From assembly GCA_903939845.1 (NCBI GenBank), contig CAJAIJ010000036.1:1-53646 (forward strand): a stretch of DNA of 53,646 bases, given 5' to 3'. The position numbers and the translations under genes are program-made. This document shows positions 40,761 to 48,979 of the stretch, in pieces. The notes under the pieces are model-generated. The model saw only the letters and a list, made by a program, of their open reading frames with translations. It did no database searches and was not told the origin of the DNA. Origin of the DNA: an uncultured Solirubrobacterales bacterium (lineage in GTDB: Bacteria > Actinomycetota > Thermoleophilia > Solirubrobacterales > 70-9). How positions within the stretch are numbered: position 1 is the stretch's first letter; each line of letters begins with the position of its first letter.

Positions 40761-41612
40761 TCATTCTGTCGAAATCCAGACGGTCAGGTCCACCGATCCG
40801 GTGACCGGAGTCCTCTCGGGGAGAGCCGCCATCCTTTCTTCCAGATCCTCCCTGTCGAGTCTTCCTGAACTGGGACCCATCGCGACGACGTCTGCCACCT
40901 CGCTTCGGAAGAGGTCCATCTTCCACTCGACGCGGTCCGATCGAAGTGCCGGACCGACCGGCGCCATCGCCTCCTCGAGGCGCCTCTCCTTTTCGGAATC
41001 GACAGAGATCATGCCGAACCTCTCGATCAGCTCACCCAGGTGCCCGGGACCGGGTGTAACCGTGATCGCGACCCCGCCGGGACCGAGAACCCTCGCAATC
41101 TCCTCACCGTTTCGCGGCGCGAAGACATCGGTGACGACGGCGACCGAGCCATCGACCAGGGGCAGCTGTTCCCAGACGTCCACGACCGCTCCGGCGGCCC
41201 TCGGGTGACAGCGCGCCGCCATTCGAGCCGCAAACTTCGAGTTGTCGAAGCCGAGTCCGAGGCGCTCCGGGAGGTCTTCGAGCGCCCTCTCCAGATGTTG
41301 ACCGGTCCCGGTGCCGATGTCGACCACCGGACCCTGAACCTTCTCGATGGGCACCGAGGAGATCGCCTTCGAGAGGGCTATGCCGAGAGGCTCGAAGGGT
41401 CCCGCGGCCAGGACCCGGTAGCGGGCGGCAAGCATCTCCTTCGAGTCAGCCGTATGCGTCCCGCCTTTCGGCCCGAGGAGCGTCACATATCCCTGTTTGG
41501 CGACGTTGGCGGTGTGTCCCTGCTCGCACAGGAGGGAGCTATCGACCCGCGCGAGGTTGCCCCCACAGACCGGGCACCTGATCCATTCGAGGAATTCGTC
41601 TAGCGATGCCAA
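40761..41612 (-). CDS. rlmA: 23S rRNA guanine-N1 methyltransferase RlmA-like
   Basis: 283 residues. N-terminal zinc ribbon IRCPVCGG...LLCEQGH (four ligands), then KQGYVTLLGPKG typical of RlmA, and a class I methyltransferase domain with VVDIGTGTGQHLE and VFAPRNGEEIARVLGPGG. RlmA(II) enzymes methylate G748 and affect macrolide/tylosin susceptibility; RlmA(I) acts on G745. Which type this is cannot be told by eye. The start appears to be TTG 41612 with no clear ribosome-binding site, so it is the least certain part. Confidence 0.88.
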   Translation of the reverse strand: MASLDEFLEWIRCPVCGGNLARVDSSLLCEQGHTANVAKQGYVTLLGPKGGTHTADSKEMLAARYRVLAAGPFEPLGIALSKAISSVPIEKVQGPVVDIGTGTGQHLERALEDLPERLGLGFDNSKFAARMAARCHPRAAGAVVDVWEQLPLVDGSVAVVTDVFAPRNGEEIARVLGPGGVAITVTPGPGHLGELIERFGMISVDSEKERRLEEAMAPVGPALRSDRVEWKMDLFRSEVADVVAMGPSSGRLDREDLEERMAALPERTPVTGSVDLTVWISTE

Positions 41613-41677
41613 GGTGGTGGTGCGGGCGACTCGTCAGGGCCGAGATAGGCCGGGAACCAAACCCGACGAAAAACCAA

Positions 41678-42313
41678 TCAGCCGGGACTGATGCCACCGC
41701 TCGGCGCAGCACTGCCTCCACCGCCAGAGGACCCTCCGCCCGGGGCGTAACCGCCGCCTGTGTCGGGGGCAGGTGCGGGGGCAGGTGCCGGAGCCGGTGC
41801 TGGAGCAGGAGTGGGAGTCGAGGTCGAGGAATCGGGATCCGTGCCGTCTCCACTGTCAGAGAGCTCGGGCGTTCCAGTGGGGGCCTCGGGCTCCTCGGTG
41901 CAGGCGGTCAGGCCATACGAGTCCGCAGCATCCTGGAAGCTGACCAGGGCGGTCTCGTCTCCCTCGGAGTCGGCGAGTTCCCGTGCGGCTGCGATCACCT
42001 CGGTCGGTGCCGTGCCGTCGGACGGCTCCCCGAGTTCGTCGAGGCGATCGGCGAGGCCGAGATAGATGTCTCCGCGCTGGTCCGCCTTGGAGGCCTCGTC
42101 CGTGGCTTCCGAAGCGTTGATGGTCCCGATCGCGGCGTTGACTTCGGCGCAGATCTGGTCGGCCTCCGAGATCAGTTCGGCCTCGGTCAGGACGACCTCC
42201 ACGGGGGCCGTCGTCACCGGGGCCTCCTCCTGATCGTCGCCGCCACCACAGGCACCGAGGCCGAGGACCACTATCGACGCGATCGCGAAATGATGGATTC
42301 GAAGCTTCGACAT
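41678..42313 (-). CDS. Lipoprotein with Pro-Ala linker and Gly/Ser-rich tail
   Basis: 211 residues. Signal with lipobox LGAC, an acidic helical domain (about 45-135, two conserved-looking Cys in QICAEV and LTACTEE), a strict Pro-Ala repeat (about 165-180) and a Gly/Ser-rich C-terminus. Secreted and lipid-anchored, with the linker probably spanning the wall. No family recognised. The second of two close ATGs (42313) is chosen because TACCTT ends 7 bases upstream; the first ATG lies inside the spacer. Confidence 0.8.
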   Translation of the reverse strand: MSKLRIHHFAIASIVVLGLGACGGGDDQEEAPVTTAPVEVVLTEAELISEADQICAEVNAAIGTINASEATDEASKADQRGDIYLGLADRLDELGEPSDGTAPTEVIAAARELADSEGDETALVSFQDAADSYGLTACTEEPEAPTGTPELSDSGDGTDPDSSTSTPTPAPAPAPAPAPAPAPDTGGGYAPGGGSSGGGGSAAPSGGISPG

Positions 42314-42320
42314 CCTCATA

Positions 42321-42326
42321 AAGGTA
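42321..42326 (-). promoter_or_regulatory. -10 element of the Pro-Ala lipoprotein gene (leaderless)
   Basis: TACCTT, then 7 bases, then ATG 42313. Confidence 0.5.
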
Positions 42327-42392
42327 ACACCGAAGCCGGTCGGGGCCCCGTTTCTCGCGGCCTTCGAACCTGCGCCGAAACGGCGACAACGG

Positions 42393-42398
42393 TAGGGT
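42393..42398 (+). promoter_or_regulatory. -10 element of tRNA-Gln
   Basis: TAGGGT, 12 bases before the mature 5' end. Confidence 0.4.
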
Positions 42399-42410
42399 TC
42401 AGGGTCTCGC

Positions 42411-42481
42411 TGCGGGGTAGAATAATGGTAATTCGCGCGGTTCTGGTCCGTGAAATCGGGGTTCGAGTCCCTGCCCCGCAG
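42411..42481 (+). tRNA. tRNA-Gln (CTG anticodon)
   Basis: 71 bases. Acceptor TGCGGGG / CCCCGCA, D stem GAAT / ATTC with a short loop, anticodon stem CGCGG / CCGTG (one G-U) with loop TTCTGGT, a 4-base variable region, T stem CGGGG / CCCTG around TTCGAGT, discriminator G and no encoded CCA. The U1-A72 pair is typical of tRNA-Gln. Confidence 0.92.
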
Positions 42482-42503
42482 TTTCCATCCGGCTCGGGTT
42501 CTC

Positions 42504-42980
42504 TCACCACTTGAGGTCGAAGGACACGACTCCCGGCTCATCCTCGTTGGCACTGAAGGCGACCGGGAGCGTCTTGCCTACCTCTCCGATCAGATCGCTC
42601 TCGGGCCTGACCTCGACGATGTACCTCGCGGAGTGACGGTCCTCGCCTGTCGACTCGGCCCTGGTGACCGACTCCACCGCTTCGGCCTTGCGCAGCGCCC
42701 GTTCGGCAACCGCCGCCATAGCGAGCTCGGGAATCGGACGCATCACCACCTCGATCGACTCCGAGGGGACTGCACGTCGCCGACCGCGAACTCCCGAACC
42801 GGCACGAGCCCGGCGGGGCGGGCCCTGTTCGAGTCGATCGATGCGAGCGCCCAGACCCTCGACCTGCCGGGCCAGTTCATCAACGGCTTCGACCAGTCTG
42901 TCCAGTCTTTCGGAAAGCCGATCGTCTCCGACCTGCCCTGCGCCGACATCGTCCACGGGATCCCCTTCGGTCTGACTCAA
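42504..42980 (-). CDS. Hypothetical protein with N-terminal coiled coil
   Basis: 158 residues. A heptad-like coiled coil (DRLSERLDRLVEAVDELAR... about 20-50) leads to a basic Arg/Pro linker (53-70) and a C-terminal alpha/beta domain (IEVVMRPIPELAMAAVAERALRKA ... ARYIVEVRPE). No family recognised. The TTG start overlaps the stop of the 27-residue upstream ORF (TTGA), implying translational coupling. Confidence 0.75.
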   Translation of the reverse strand: MSQTEGDPVDDVGAGQVGDDRLSERLDRLVEAVDELARQVEGLGARIDRLEQGPPRRARAGSGVRGRRRAVPSESIEVVMRPIPELAMAAVAERALRKAEAVESVTRAESTGEDRHSARYIVEVRPESDLIGEVGKTLPVAFSANEDEPGVVSFDLKW

Positions 42981-43060
42981 AGATCCTCTCCTCTTCGCAG
43001 GGGCATCGAGGCGGCGATCTGGGCACCTTCGGCCGTCCGGTATCCGCGTCGAACCATCAC
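42977..43060 (-). CDS. 27-residue leaderless ORF coupled to the next gene
   Basis: GTG-ATG at 43060 opens a basic peptide ending LRRGEDL. TACTCT lies exactly 6 bases upstream, and the stop overlaps the next gene's start as TTGA. It may be a short regulatory leader cistron or simply the translational entry point for the coiled-coil gene. No homology can be judged at this size. Confidence 0.5.
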   Translation of the reverse strand: MMVRRGYRTAEGAQIAASMPLRRGEDL

Positions 43061-43066
43061 CCGCTC

Positions 43067-43072
43067 AGAGTA
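43067..43072 (-). promoter_or_regulatory. -10 element of the 27-residue ORF / coiled-coil gene
   Basis: TACTCT, then 6 bases, then GTG 43060. It lies immediately after the hppA terminator. Confidence 0.5.
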
Positions 43073-43089
43073 GACGACGCAGCCTCACG

Positions 43090-43121
43090 AAAAAAGGGCC
43101 CCGGTCCGAAGACCGGGGCCC
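43090..43121 (-). terminator. Intrinsic terminator of hppA
   Basis: On the minus strand an 11-base perfect stem GGGCCCCGGTC / GACCGGGGCCC closes a TTCG (UUCG) tetraloop and is followed by TTTTTT. It lies 27 bases after the hppA stop. Confidence 0.95.
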
Positions 43122-43147
43122 TTGAAGAGACGTCTTCCAGCTCAGGG

Positions 43148-45244
43148 CTAGAAGTTGATGATCGGAATGATCAGGATCGCAACGATGTTGGCGACCTTGA
43201 TCATCGGGTTGATCGCAGGACCGGCAGTGTCCTTGTAGGGATCGCCGACGGTGTCGCCGGTGACCGATGCAGCGTGGGCCTCGGAGCCCTTGCCGCCATA
43301 CTCGCCGTCCTCGATCAGCTTCTTTGCGTTGTCCCAGGCTCCACCGCCGGCAGTCATCGAGATGGCGGCGAACAGGCCGACCACGATGACACCGATCAAG
43401 AGGCCACCCAGGGCGTTGACGCTGAGGATGCCGACCACGATCGGAACCACGATCGGGATCATCGCCGGAAGGATCATCTCCTTCTGGGCCGCTGCCGTGA
43501 CGAGGCCGACCGAACGCGCGTAATCGGGCTTCTCGGTCCCCTCCATGATGCCGGGATGCTCCTTGAACTGGCGACGCACCTCTTCGACGACCTGGCCACC
43601 GGCCCGGCCGACGGACTCGATCGCGAATGCCGAGAACAGGTAGACCATCATTCCTCCGATGATGAGCCCGATCAGGACGTCCGGACTCGAGAGGTTGAAC
43701 AGGGAGTCGAGATCGACCCCGGCCTCTGCGGCCTTCTCTTCCAACTCGTACTTGAATGCCGCGAACAGCACCAGGGCTGCGAGAGCGGCCGAACCAATTG
43801 CGTAGCCCTTCGTGACCGCCTTGGTCGTGTTACCGACTGCATCGAGCGGATCGGTGACGTTCCGGACCTCCTCGGGGAGTTCCGCCATCTCGGCGATCCC
43901 GCCAGCGTTGTCGGTAATCGGACCGAAGGCGTCGAGGGCGACGATCAGACCTGTGAGCGAAAGCTGCGCCATTACGGCGACGCCGATGCCGTAGATACCG
44001 GCTAGCTCGTTGGCGACCAGGATCGCAACCGCGAGGACCAGGGCCGGTGCGGCAGTTGCCTGGAAGCCCTGGGCCAGGCCCTGGATGATGTTCGTCGCGT
44101 GGCCGGTCTGAGAGGCCTCCGCGATCGTCCTGACCGGACGGAACCTGGTCGAGGTGTAGTAGTCGGTGATCACGAACAGAAGCGCAGTCACCGCGATGCC
44201 GATGATGGCACAGAGCCAAAGGTCGGTTACTGTCGCGCCAGCCAGAGCCCCACCGACCTCGGTCACGCCGTTGGCGAGTGGACCGGCCATGAGCCAATCG
44301 GTGACGGGATAGAAGGCGGCAATGGAAAGGACGCCCGAGATGATCAGGCCCCTGTAGAGGGCACCCTCGACCTTGTCGGTCTTGGTCGAGACCAGGAGGG
44401 CCCCGATGATCGAGGCGATGATTGCCACGCCGCCCAGGACCAGCGGGTACACGGCAAGGGCGGTCGAGAAGTTATCGGCGAAGTAGAGGACGCCGAGCAG
44501 CATCACGGCGACCGTGGTTACCGCGTAGGTCTCGAAGAGGTCTGCTGCCATTCCGGCGCAGTCACCGACGTTGTCGCCGACGTTGTCCGCGATCACGGCC
44601 GGGTTGCGGGGATCGTCCTCGGGGATCCCGGCCTCGACCTTGCCGACGAGGTCGGCTCCGACGTCGGCGGCCTTGGTGAAGATGCCGCCGCCGAGCCTGG
44701 CGAAGACCGAGATCAGGGAGCCACCGAAACCGAGACCGAGGAGCGCGTCGACCGCCTCCTTGTCGGAATCAACGGCATCGAAGGTCGTGAGGATCCCGAA
44801 CAGTCCCGCCACTCCGAGCAGTGCGAGTCCGACCACGAGCATGCCTGTGACCGAGCCGCCCTTGAAAGCCACGTCGAGGGCAGGCGGAACGCCGCCCTTG
44901 GCGGCTTCGGCTACCCGGCTGTTGGCGCGAACCGAGAGGTTCATGCCGATGAAGCCGGCCGCGCCGGACAGAACGCCACCGACCACGAAGCCGAGGCCCG
45001 TCTGCCAGTTCTGCAGGATGATGAGGAGGATCAGGAGCGGGACTGCAACCACCGTGATGATCAAGTACTGACGCTTGAGGTAGGCGGCCGCTCCCTCCTG
45101 GATGGCCCCGGAGATCTCGACCATGCGGTCGTCTCCTGCGGGCTTGGCGAGGAGGCGCTGGGTTACAACTATTCCGTAGACGACAGCCAGGCTGGCGCAG
45201 ATGAGGGCGAACAGCACGCCGTAGTCGTTGAGAAAATCGGACAA
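43148..45244 (-). CDS. hppA: Membrane-bound proton-translocating pyrophosphatase, K+-independent type
   Basis: 698 residues with about 16 transmembrane helices. The substrate site is [45 protein letters not shown]. Lys475 in GNTTKA replaces the Ala of K+-dependent, often Na+-pumping enzymes, pointing to the K+-independent H+-pumping class. It couples PPi hydrolysis to proton export, using PPi from biosynthesis such as the tRNA synthetases. The TTG start follows AAAAGGAAA; the promoter TAGGGT gives a leader of about 40 bases. It ends in a UUCG terminator. Confidence 0.97.
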   Translation of the reverse strand: MSDFLNDYGVLFALICASLAVVYGIVVTQRLLAKPAGDDRMVEISGAIQEGAAAYLKRQYLIITVVAVPLLILLIILQNWQTGLGFVVGGVLSGAAGFIGMNLSVRANSRVAEAAKGGVPPALDVAFKGGSVTGMLVVGLALLGVAGLFGILTTFDAVDSDKEAVDALLGLGFGGSLISVFARLGGGIFTKAADVGADLVGKVEAGIPEDDPRNPAVIADNVGDNVGDCAGMAADLFETYAVTTVAVMLLGVLYFADNFSTALAVYPLVLGGVAIIASIIGALLVSTKTDKVEGALYRGLIISGVLSIAAFYPVTDWLMAGPLANGVTEVGGALAGATVTDLWLCAIIGIAVTALLFVITDYYTSTRFRPVRTIAEASQTGHATNIIQGLAQGFQATAAPALVLAVAILVANELAGIYGIGVAVMAQLSLTGLIVALDAFGPITDNAGGIAEMAELPEEVRNVTDPLDAVGNTTKAVTKGYAIGSAALAALVLFAAFKYELEEKAAEAGVDLDSLFNLSSPDVLIGLIIGGMMVYLFSAFAIESVGRAGGQVVEEVRRQFKEHPGIMEGTEKPDYARSVGLVTAAAQKEMILPAMIPIVVPIVVGILSVNALGGLLIGVIVVGLFAAISMTAGGGAWDNAKKLIEDGEYGGKGSEAHAASVTGDTVGDPYKDTAGPAINPMIKVANIVAILIIPIINF

Positions 45245-45290
45245 GATCGGTTTCCTTTTGGTCTCGTTTTCGGGTCTTCAGCCGTCGGTA

Positions 45291-45296
45291 ACCCTA
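45291..45296 (-). promoter_or_regulatory. -10 element of hppA
   Basis: TAGGGT (within TTATAGGGT) on the minus strand; the leader carries a Shine-Dalgarno-like AAAAGGAAA just before TTG 45244. Confidence 0.5.
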
Positions 45297-45366
45297 TAAG
45301 GGGCAGCCGGATAGAAGTCGGCCGGTCCGGGACGGTTTCGACCCCGGTGGCCTTTTCCCTCCGAAA

Positions 45367-45807
45367 TCAGGACCCGCGCGGAGTCCAGAGGCCGGACTCG
45401 CCCGCCCCTCCAGCAGGACCGTCACCGGGTCCTGAATCCGGTGAAGGCTCTCCGGTGCCCGGCTGGCCGGCGGGGTCGCCCTCGCCTGACTTCTGGGCGT
45501 AGAGCAGCTGTATCTGGCTTAGAGGTTCCCGGATTTCCTTCGAGACCTCCTCCGGAAGCAGCGGCAGGAGCGACCGCACGGCCTCGATGCCGAGCCTGGC
45601 CTGGTCGAGATCCACCTCGTCCTCCTTGGCGATCCGACGGGCGGTCAGATTGATGACGCTGACGACCGTCTGGGTCAGGATGTCCTCCATGCGGATCTCG
45701 CGCATCTGCTGCTCGAGCATCGCGATCTCCTCATCGCTGAGCTGCGGTCCGCCGGGCTGAGCCTCCGGGCCAAGCCCCGTCACTGGTTCATTCTCGCTTT
45801 CTTCCAT
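45367..45807 (-). CDS. DUF1844-like protein
   Basis: 146 residues. The middle (DILTQTVVSVINLTARRI, then DLDQARLGIEAVRSLLPLLPEEV, then EPLSQIQLLYAQ) follows the helical pattern of DUF1844, where a DLxxAxxxIDxLxxL segment is conserved. The last 40 residues are a Gly/Pro/Ser-rich disordered tail. Function unknown. ATG 45807 is 6 bases after TAGAGT, so it has its own leaderless promoter despite lying 9 bases after the GCS2 stop. Confidence 0.72.
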   Translation of the reverse strand: MEESENEPVTGLGPEAQPGGPQLSDEEIAMLEQQMREIRMEDILTQTVVSVINLTARRIAKEDEVDLDQARLGIEAVRSLLPLLPEEVSKEIREPLSQIQLLYAQKSGEGDPAGQPGTGEPSPDSGPGDGPAGGAGESGLWTPRGS

Positions 45808-45813
45808 CGGGTG

Positions 45814-45819
45814 ACTCTA
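45814..45819 (-). promoter_or_regulatory. -10 element of the DUF1844-like gene (leaderless)
   Basis: TAGAGT, then 6 bases, then ATG 45807; it overlaps the stop codon of the GCS2 gene. Confidence 0.5.
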
Positions 45820-46986
45820 TTCGGACGGTGCCCGACGGTGCGAGTAGGTCTCGACGGTCGACCGGACCGACTCCCGGTAGGCATCCTCGATCGTGGCACC
45901 CGAGGCCAGCATCTCGCGCTGCCGGACCGCGCCGTTGACATCCGGGAACTCGACCTCGATCCCGAGAGCCCCCCGTGCCTCGGCCGTTCGCTCGACCAGC
46001 TGGTCGAGTGCCCTTCGTGCCTCGATCTCCCGACCGGCCCGGAAGTCGACCAGCCTTCCCTCCATGCCGTAGCGGATCGCTCGCCAGAGGTTCTCCTCGA
46101 TCTCGCGATCTGCGAGGGGTTCGGTCCGGTCGAGCCGACCGGCATCGAGATCGAGGGCGGTCTGAGCTACGAGGGCGACGATCAGACCGCTGAGGGCGGT
46201 CGACTCCGCCGCGCTCAACTGGGCATCGCAGATCCGAACTTCCACGGTGCCGAAGGCGTGGTGGGGTCGAACGCTCCACCAGAGCTGGGTCGACTCGACC
46301 ACCGATCCGACCCGAACTAGGGTCTGGACGAAGTCGGCGTACTCCGACCAGTCGTTGAAGCGTCCCGGGATCCCACAGCGGGGAAAGGTCCGGGTGAATA
46401 TCTCGGTCCTGACCGAGGCGAGCCCCGTATCGCGATGGTCGAGGAACGGGGAGTTGGCCGACACCGCCAGCAGCAGGGGCAGCTCCTCACGAAGGCGGTC
46501 GCAGACGGCGATCGCACGATCGGCACCCTCGATCCCGACGTGCACGTGGAGGCTCCAGGTGTTGTTCCGCTGGGCCACCCAACCGAGGTCGCGCTTGAGC
46601 CGCTGGTAGTGAGGGGTGTCGATGATCTCCTGGTCGCGGTAGTCGGCCCACGGGTGCGTCCCGGTCGAACCGAGCAAGACCCCGAGCCGGTCGGCGAGCC
46701 CGAAGAGCGCCGAGCGACGCTGCTGCTGGAGGTCGATCGCCTCGGCCATGGTCTCGGCCCGGCCCGAGCGGATCTCGACCTCGGAGGCGATCAGCTCCCC
46801 GGCAACCGAATCCCTGAGCGCCGGTTCGTCCTCGGCTGCAGCCCGGAATTCTTCGTAGCGATCGACCAGGTCGAGGGAATCGGGGTCGAGGATCGCGAAT
46901 TCCTCCTCGAGGCCGATGGTGAAGTCGGTCGAGTCCTCGAAAGCCTGCCTGGCAACTCCGAGATCGAGCGGATCGGATTCGGTCAC
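45817..46986 (-). CDS. Carboxylate-amine ligase, glutamate-cysteine ligase 2 (YbdK) family
   Basis: 389 residues. FTIGLEEEFAILD at the N-terminus gives the metal-binding acidic cluster. It is followed by SEVEIRSG, GTHPWADYRD, NTWSLHVHVGIEG, LLLAVSANSPFLDHRDTGLASVRTEIF, VRPHHAFGTVEVRICD and NLWRAIRYGMEG, all GCS2 hallmarks. Members ligate glutamate to cysteine or other amines; actinobacterial relatives include EgtA-like enzymes. Neighbours rex and a glutaredoxin suggest thiol metabolism, but the true product is unknown. It starts 5 bases after the rex stop. Confidence 0.93.
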   Translation of the reverse strand: MTESDPLDLGVARQAFEDSTDFTIGLEEEFAILDPDSLDLVDRYEEFRAAAEDEPALRDSVAGELIASEVEIRSGRAETMAEAIDLQQQRRSALFGLADRLGVLLGSTGTHPWADYRDQEIIDTPHYQRLKRDLGWVAQRNNTWSLHVHVGIEGADRAIAVCDRLREELPLLLAVSANSPFLDHRDTGLASVRTEIFTRTFPRCGIPGRFNDWSEYADFVQTLVRVGSVVESTQLWWSVRPHHAFGTVEVRICDAQLSAAESTALSGLIVALVAQTALDLDAGRLDRTEPLADREIEENLWRAIRYGMEGRLVDFRAGREIEARRALDQLVERTAEARGALGIEVEFPDVNGAVRQREMLASGATIEDAYRESVRSTVETYSHRRAPSE

Positions 46987-46991
46987 TTTGG

Positions 46992-47675
46992 TCAGGAGAG
47001 GTAGAAGTAGAGGGCGTAGAGGAGGTCGACGGCCGGGTTCGAGGTGTGAACGGTCACCCCCGGAGGAACCTGGAGCAACTGGTCGGTGTAGTTGAAGATG
47101 ATCGACACTCCGGCCCCGACCAGACCGTCGGCCACCTTCTGGGCAGCTTCGGGTGGGACGGCGATGACCCCGACGACGATCGATTCCTGGGCGACGACCT
47201 CCTCGAGATCTTCGAAATCCCTGATTTCGAGTTCTCCAACCTTGCTCCCGATCCGGTCGGGATCGACGTCAAAGAGCGCAACGACCTGGAATCCGTGATC
47301 GGCGAAGATGTCGGATCCGGCGATCGCCTGGCCGAGGTTTCCGGCGCCGAACAGGGCGATGTTGTGGTGACCTCCGGCGGTGCGGAGGATCTTCCGTATC
47401 TCGTCGATCAGGAAATCGATCCGATACCCGACCCCTCGCTTGCCGAACTTGCCGAAACCGGAAAGATCGCGTCGAATCTGGGTCGAGTTGATGTGGGTGT
47501 ATTCCGACAGCTCCTGGGAGGAGATCGTCTGGCGTCCCATCTTCCGGGCCTGGATCAGGACCTGGAGATAGCGGGACAGTCGGGCGGCAACGCCCAGCGA
47601 GAGCCGCTCCGCCCTGCCTTCCTCGCGATCCTCGCGGTCCTGCTCGTCCCGTTCGGTCTCGGCCCCGGTCTTCAT
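46992..47675 (-). CDS. rex: Redox-sensing transcriptional repressor Rex
   Basis: 227 residues. A winged helix with ISSQELSEYTHINSTQIRRDLSGFGKFGKRGVGY leads to a Rossmann domain with LFGAGNLGQAIA (NAD site) and DVDPDRIG, ending with the domain-swapped helix NPAVDLLYALYFYLS. It binds DNA when NADH/NAD is low and releases it when NADH rises. A charged N-terminal tail of about 25 residues is extra. No full Rex operator (TTGTGAA-N4-TTCACAA) is visible in the window, so its targets lie elsewhere or are degenerate. Confidence 0.96.
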   Translation of the reverse strand: MKTGAETERDEQDREDREEGRAERLSLGVAARLSRYLQVLIQARKMGRQTISSQELSEYTHINSTQIRRDLSGFGKFGKRGVGYRIDFLIDEIRKILRTAGGHHNIALFGAGNLGQAIAGSDIFADHGFQVVALFDVDPDRIGSKVGELEIRDFEDLEEVVAQESIVVGVIAVPPEAAQKVADGLVGAGVSIIFNYTDQLLQVPPGVTVHTSNPAVDLLYALYFYLS

Positions 47676-47681
47676 CCCGGA

Positions 47682-47954
47682 TCAGGCTACCTGTCCGGAA
47701 GGGCCGGAAGTAAGACCGACCGCCTCTCTGAATGCTTCCCTGTCGAACAGGAGCTCGCTCACTTCGACGCCATCTACTTCGACGACCGGGATCCGCTCGA
47801 GGTAGGCCGCCAGCAGTTCGTCCGAAGACTCGATGTCGACCGTGCCGAGATCGATCATCGACTCCCCTCCCGGCATCGCCTCGATCGCCTCGATCGCCTC
47901 TTCACAGAGATGACAGCCCGGCTTCGTAAAGACGGTGACCGTCCGCCGCCTCAT
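47682..47954 (-). CDS. Glutaredoxin-like thiol oxidoreductase
   Basis: 90 residues of thioredoxin fold: strand VTVFTKPGCHLCEEA with the CxxC pair at 14-17, cis-proline in ERIPVVEVDG, and a final helix. This CHLC type groups with the glutaredoxin-like DUF836 proteins beside rex in many actinobacteria. It is coupled to tsaD by ATGA and lies 6 bases before rex, so both redox genes ride on the tsa transcript. Confidence 0.92.
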   Translation of the reverse strand: MRRRTVTVFTKPGCHLCEEAIEAIEAMPGGESMIDLGTVDIESSDELLAAYLERIPVVEVDGVEVSELLFDREAFREAVGLTSGPSGQVA

Positions 47955-48979
47955 GCCCTCTCACCGGTCGCAAAGGCGTCGAAGGTCAGGTATTCGGGCC
48001 AGGGCAGGGGCTCGGACCAGTTGGATGCGGCCGCGATCATTGCGGCGTTGTCGGTGCAAAGTGCCATCGGCACCAGTTTGAGCCGCAGTCCCTGGCGCTC
48101 GCAGAGATCGGCTACTGCGGCCCTGAGTGGTCCATTCGCGGCGACGCCGCCCCCGAGGGCAACGGCCTCCCACTGCCCGACCGCGAGAGCCCTTTCGAGG
48201 CGATCGACCAGCTGTGCGACTACGGCGGCCTGATAGGCGGCGGCAAGGTCCGCCCGGTTGGACTCCACCCCTTCCTCGCCCAGATCACGGCACTTGTAGA
48301 CCAGAGCCGTCTTCAGTCCGCTGAAGCTGAAGTCGAGCCCCGGCCCGTTGGACATCCCCACCGGGAAGTCGAAGGCGTCGGGATCGCCGTCCTCGGCCAG
48401 CTTCTGGAGGGCCGGCCCGCCGGGAAACCCGAGACCCAGCATCCGGGCTCCCTTGTCTATGGCCTCCCCGGCAGCGTCATCCAGAGTCTCCCCCAGCACC
48501 TCGAATCCGGAATGATCGGTGACGCCTGCCAGCAGGGTGTGACCACCGCTGGCGACCAGGCAGATGAAAGGCGGATCGAGCGGTTCCGGCTCGAGGAAGT
48601 TGGCCGCGACGTGGCCCTGGAGGTGATCGGTCGGCAGGAGCGGAAGCTCCCTGCGGGAGGCGAGACCCTTCGCCGTGCTCAGACCGACCAGAAGGGCCCC
48701 GATCAGGCCGGGGCCCGCCGTGACGGCGACCCGGTCGATCTCGTCAATGGTGAGCTCGGCCTCGGCGAGCGCCGCATCGACCACGGGTCCGGCCAGCTCG
48801 AGGTGCTTCCGCGAGGCGACCTCGGGCACGACACCGCCAAATCTCTCGTGCGCCCGTTGAGAGGAGATCACGTTGGAGAGGATTCGACGTCCCCTAACGA
48901 CGGCCGCGCAGGTGTCGTCGCAGGAGGTCTCGATGGCGAGCGTGGTGCCCCCGAAACCTGTCGGACCGGATTCGGTCAC
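47951..48979 (-). CDS. tsaD: tRNA N6-threonylcarbamoyladenosine transferase subunit TsaD
   Basis: 342 residues of the ASKHA fold: LAIETSCDDTCAAVV, the iron ligands in HLQGHVAANF, VASGGHTLL, FSFSGLKTAL, AVALGGGVAANGPLR and the last ligand Asp in CTDNAAMIA. It transfers threonylcarbamoyl to A37 of ANN-decoding tRNAs together with TsaB and TsaE; TsaC is not in the window. The GTG start overlaps the rimI stop (GTGA); a longer in-frame start would add a non-conserved 24 residues. Confidence 0.97.
   Translation of the reverse strand: MTESGPTGFGGTTLAIETSCDDTCAAVVRGRRILSNVISSQRAHERFGGVVPEVASRKHLELAGPVVDAALAEAELTIDEIDRVAVTAGPGLIGALLVGLSTAKGLASRRELPLLPTDHLQGHVAANFLEPEPLDPPFICLVASGGHTLLAGVTDHSGFEVLGETLDDAAGEAIDKGARMLGLGFPGGPALQKLAEDGDPDAFDFPVGMSNGPGLDFSFSGLKTALVYKCRDLGEEGVESNRADLAAAYQAAVVAQLVDRLERALAVGQWEAVALGGGVAANGPLRAAVADLCERQGLRLKLVPMALCTDNAAMIAAASNWSEPLPWPEYLTFDAFATGERA

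Noticed and set aside
44099-45502. 467-codon plus-strand frame over hppA
   Set aside because: Acidic, His-rich low-complexity translation typical of antisense to a membrane protein gene.
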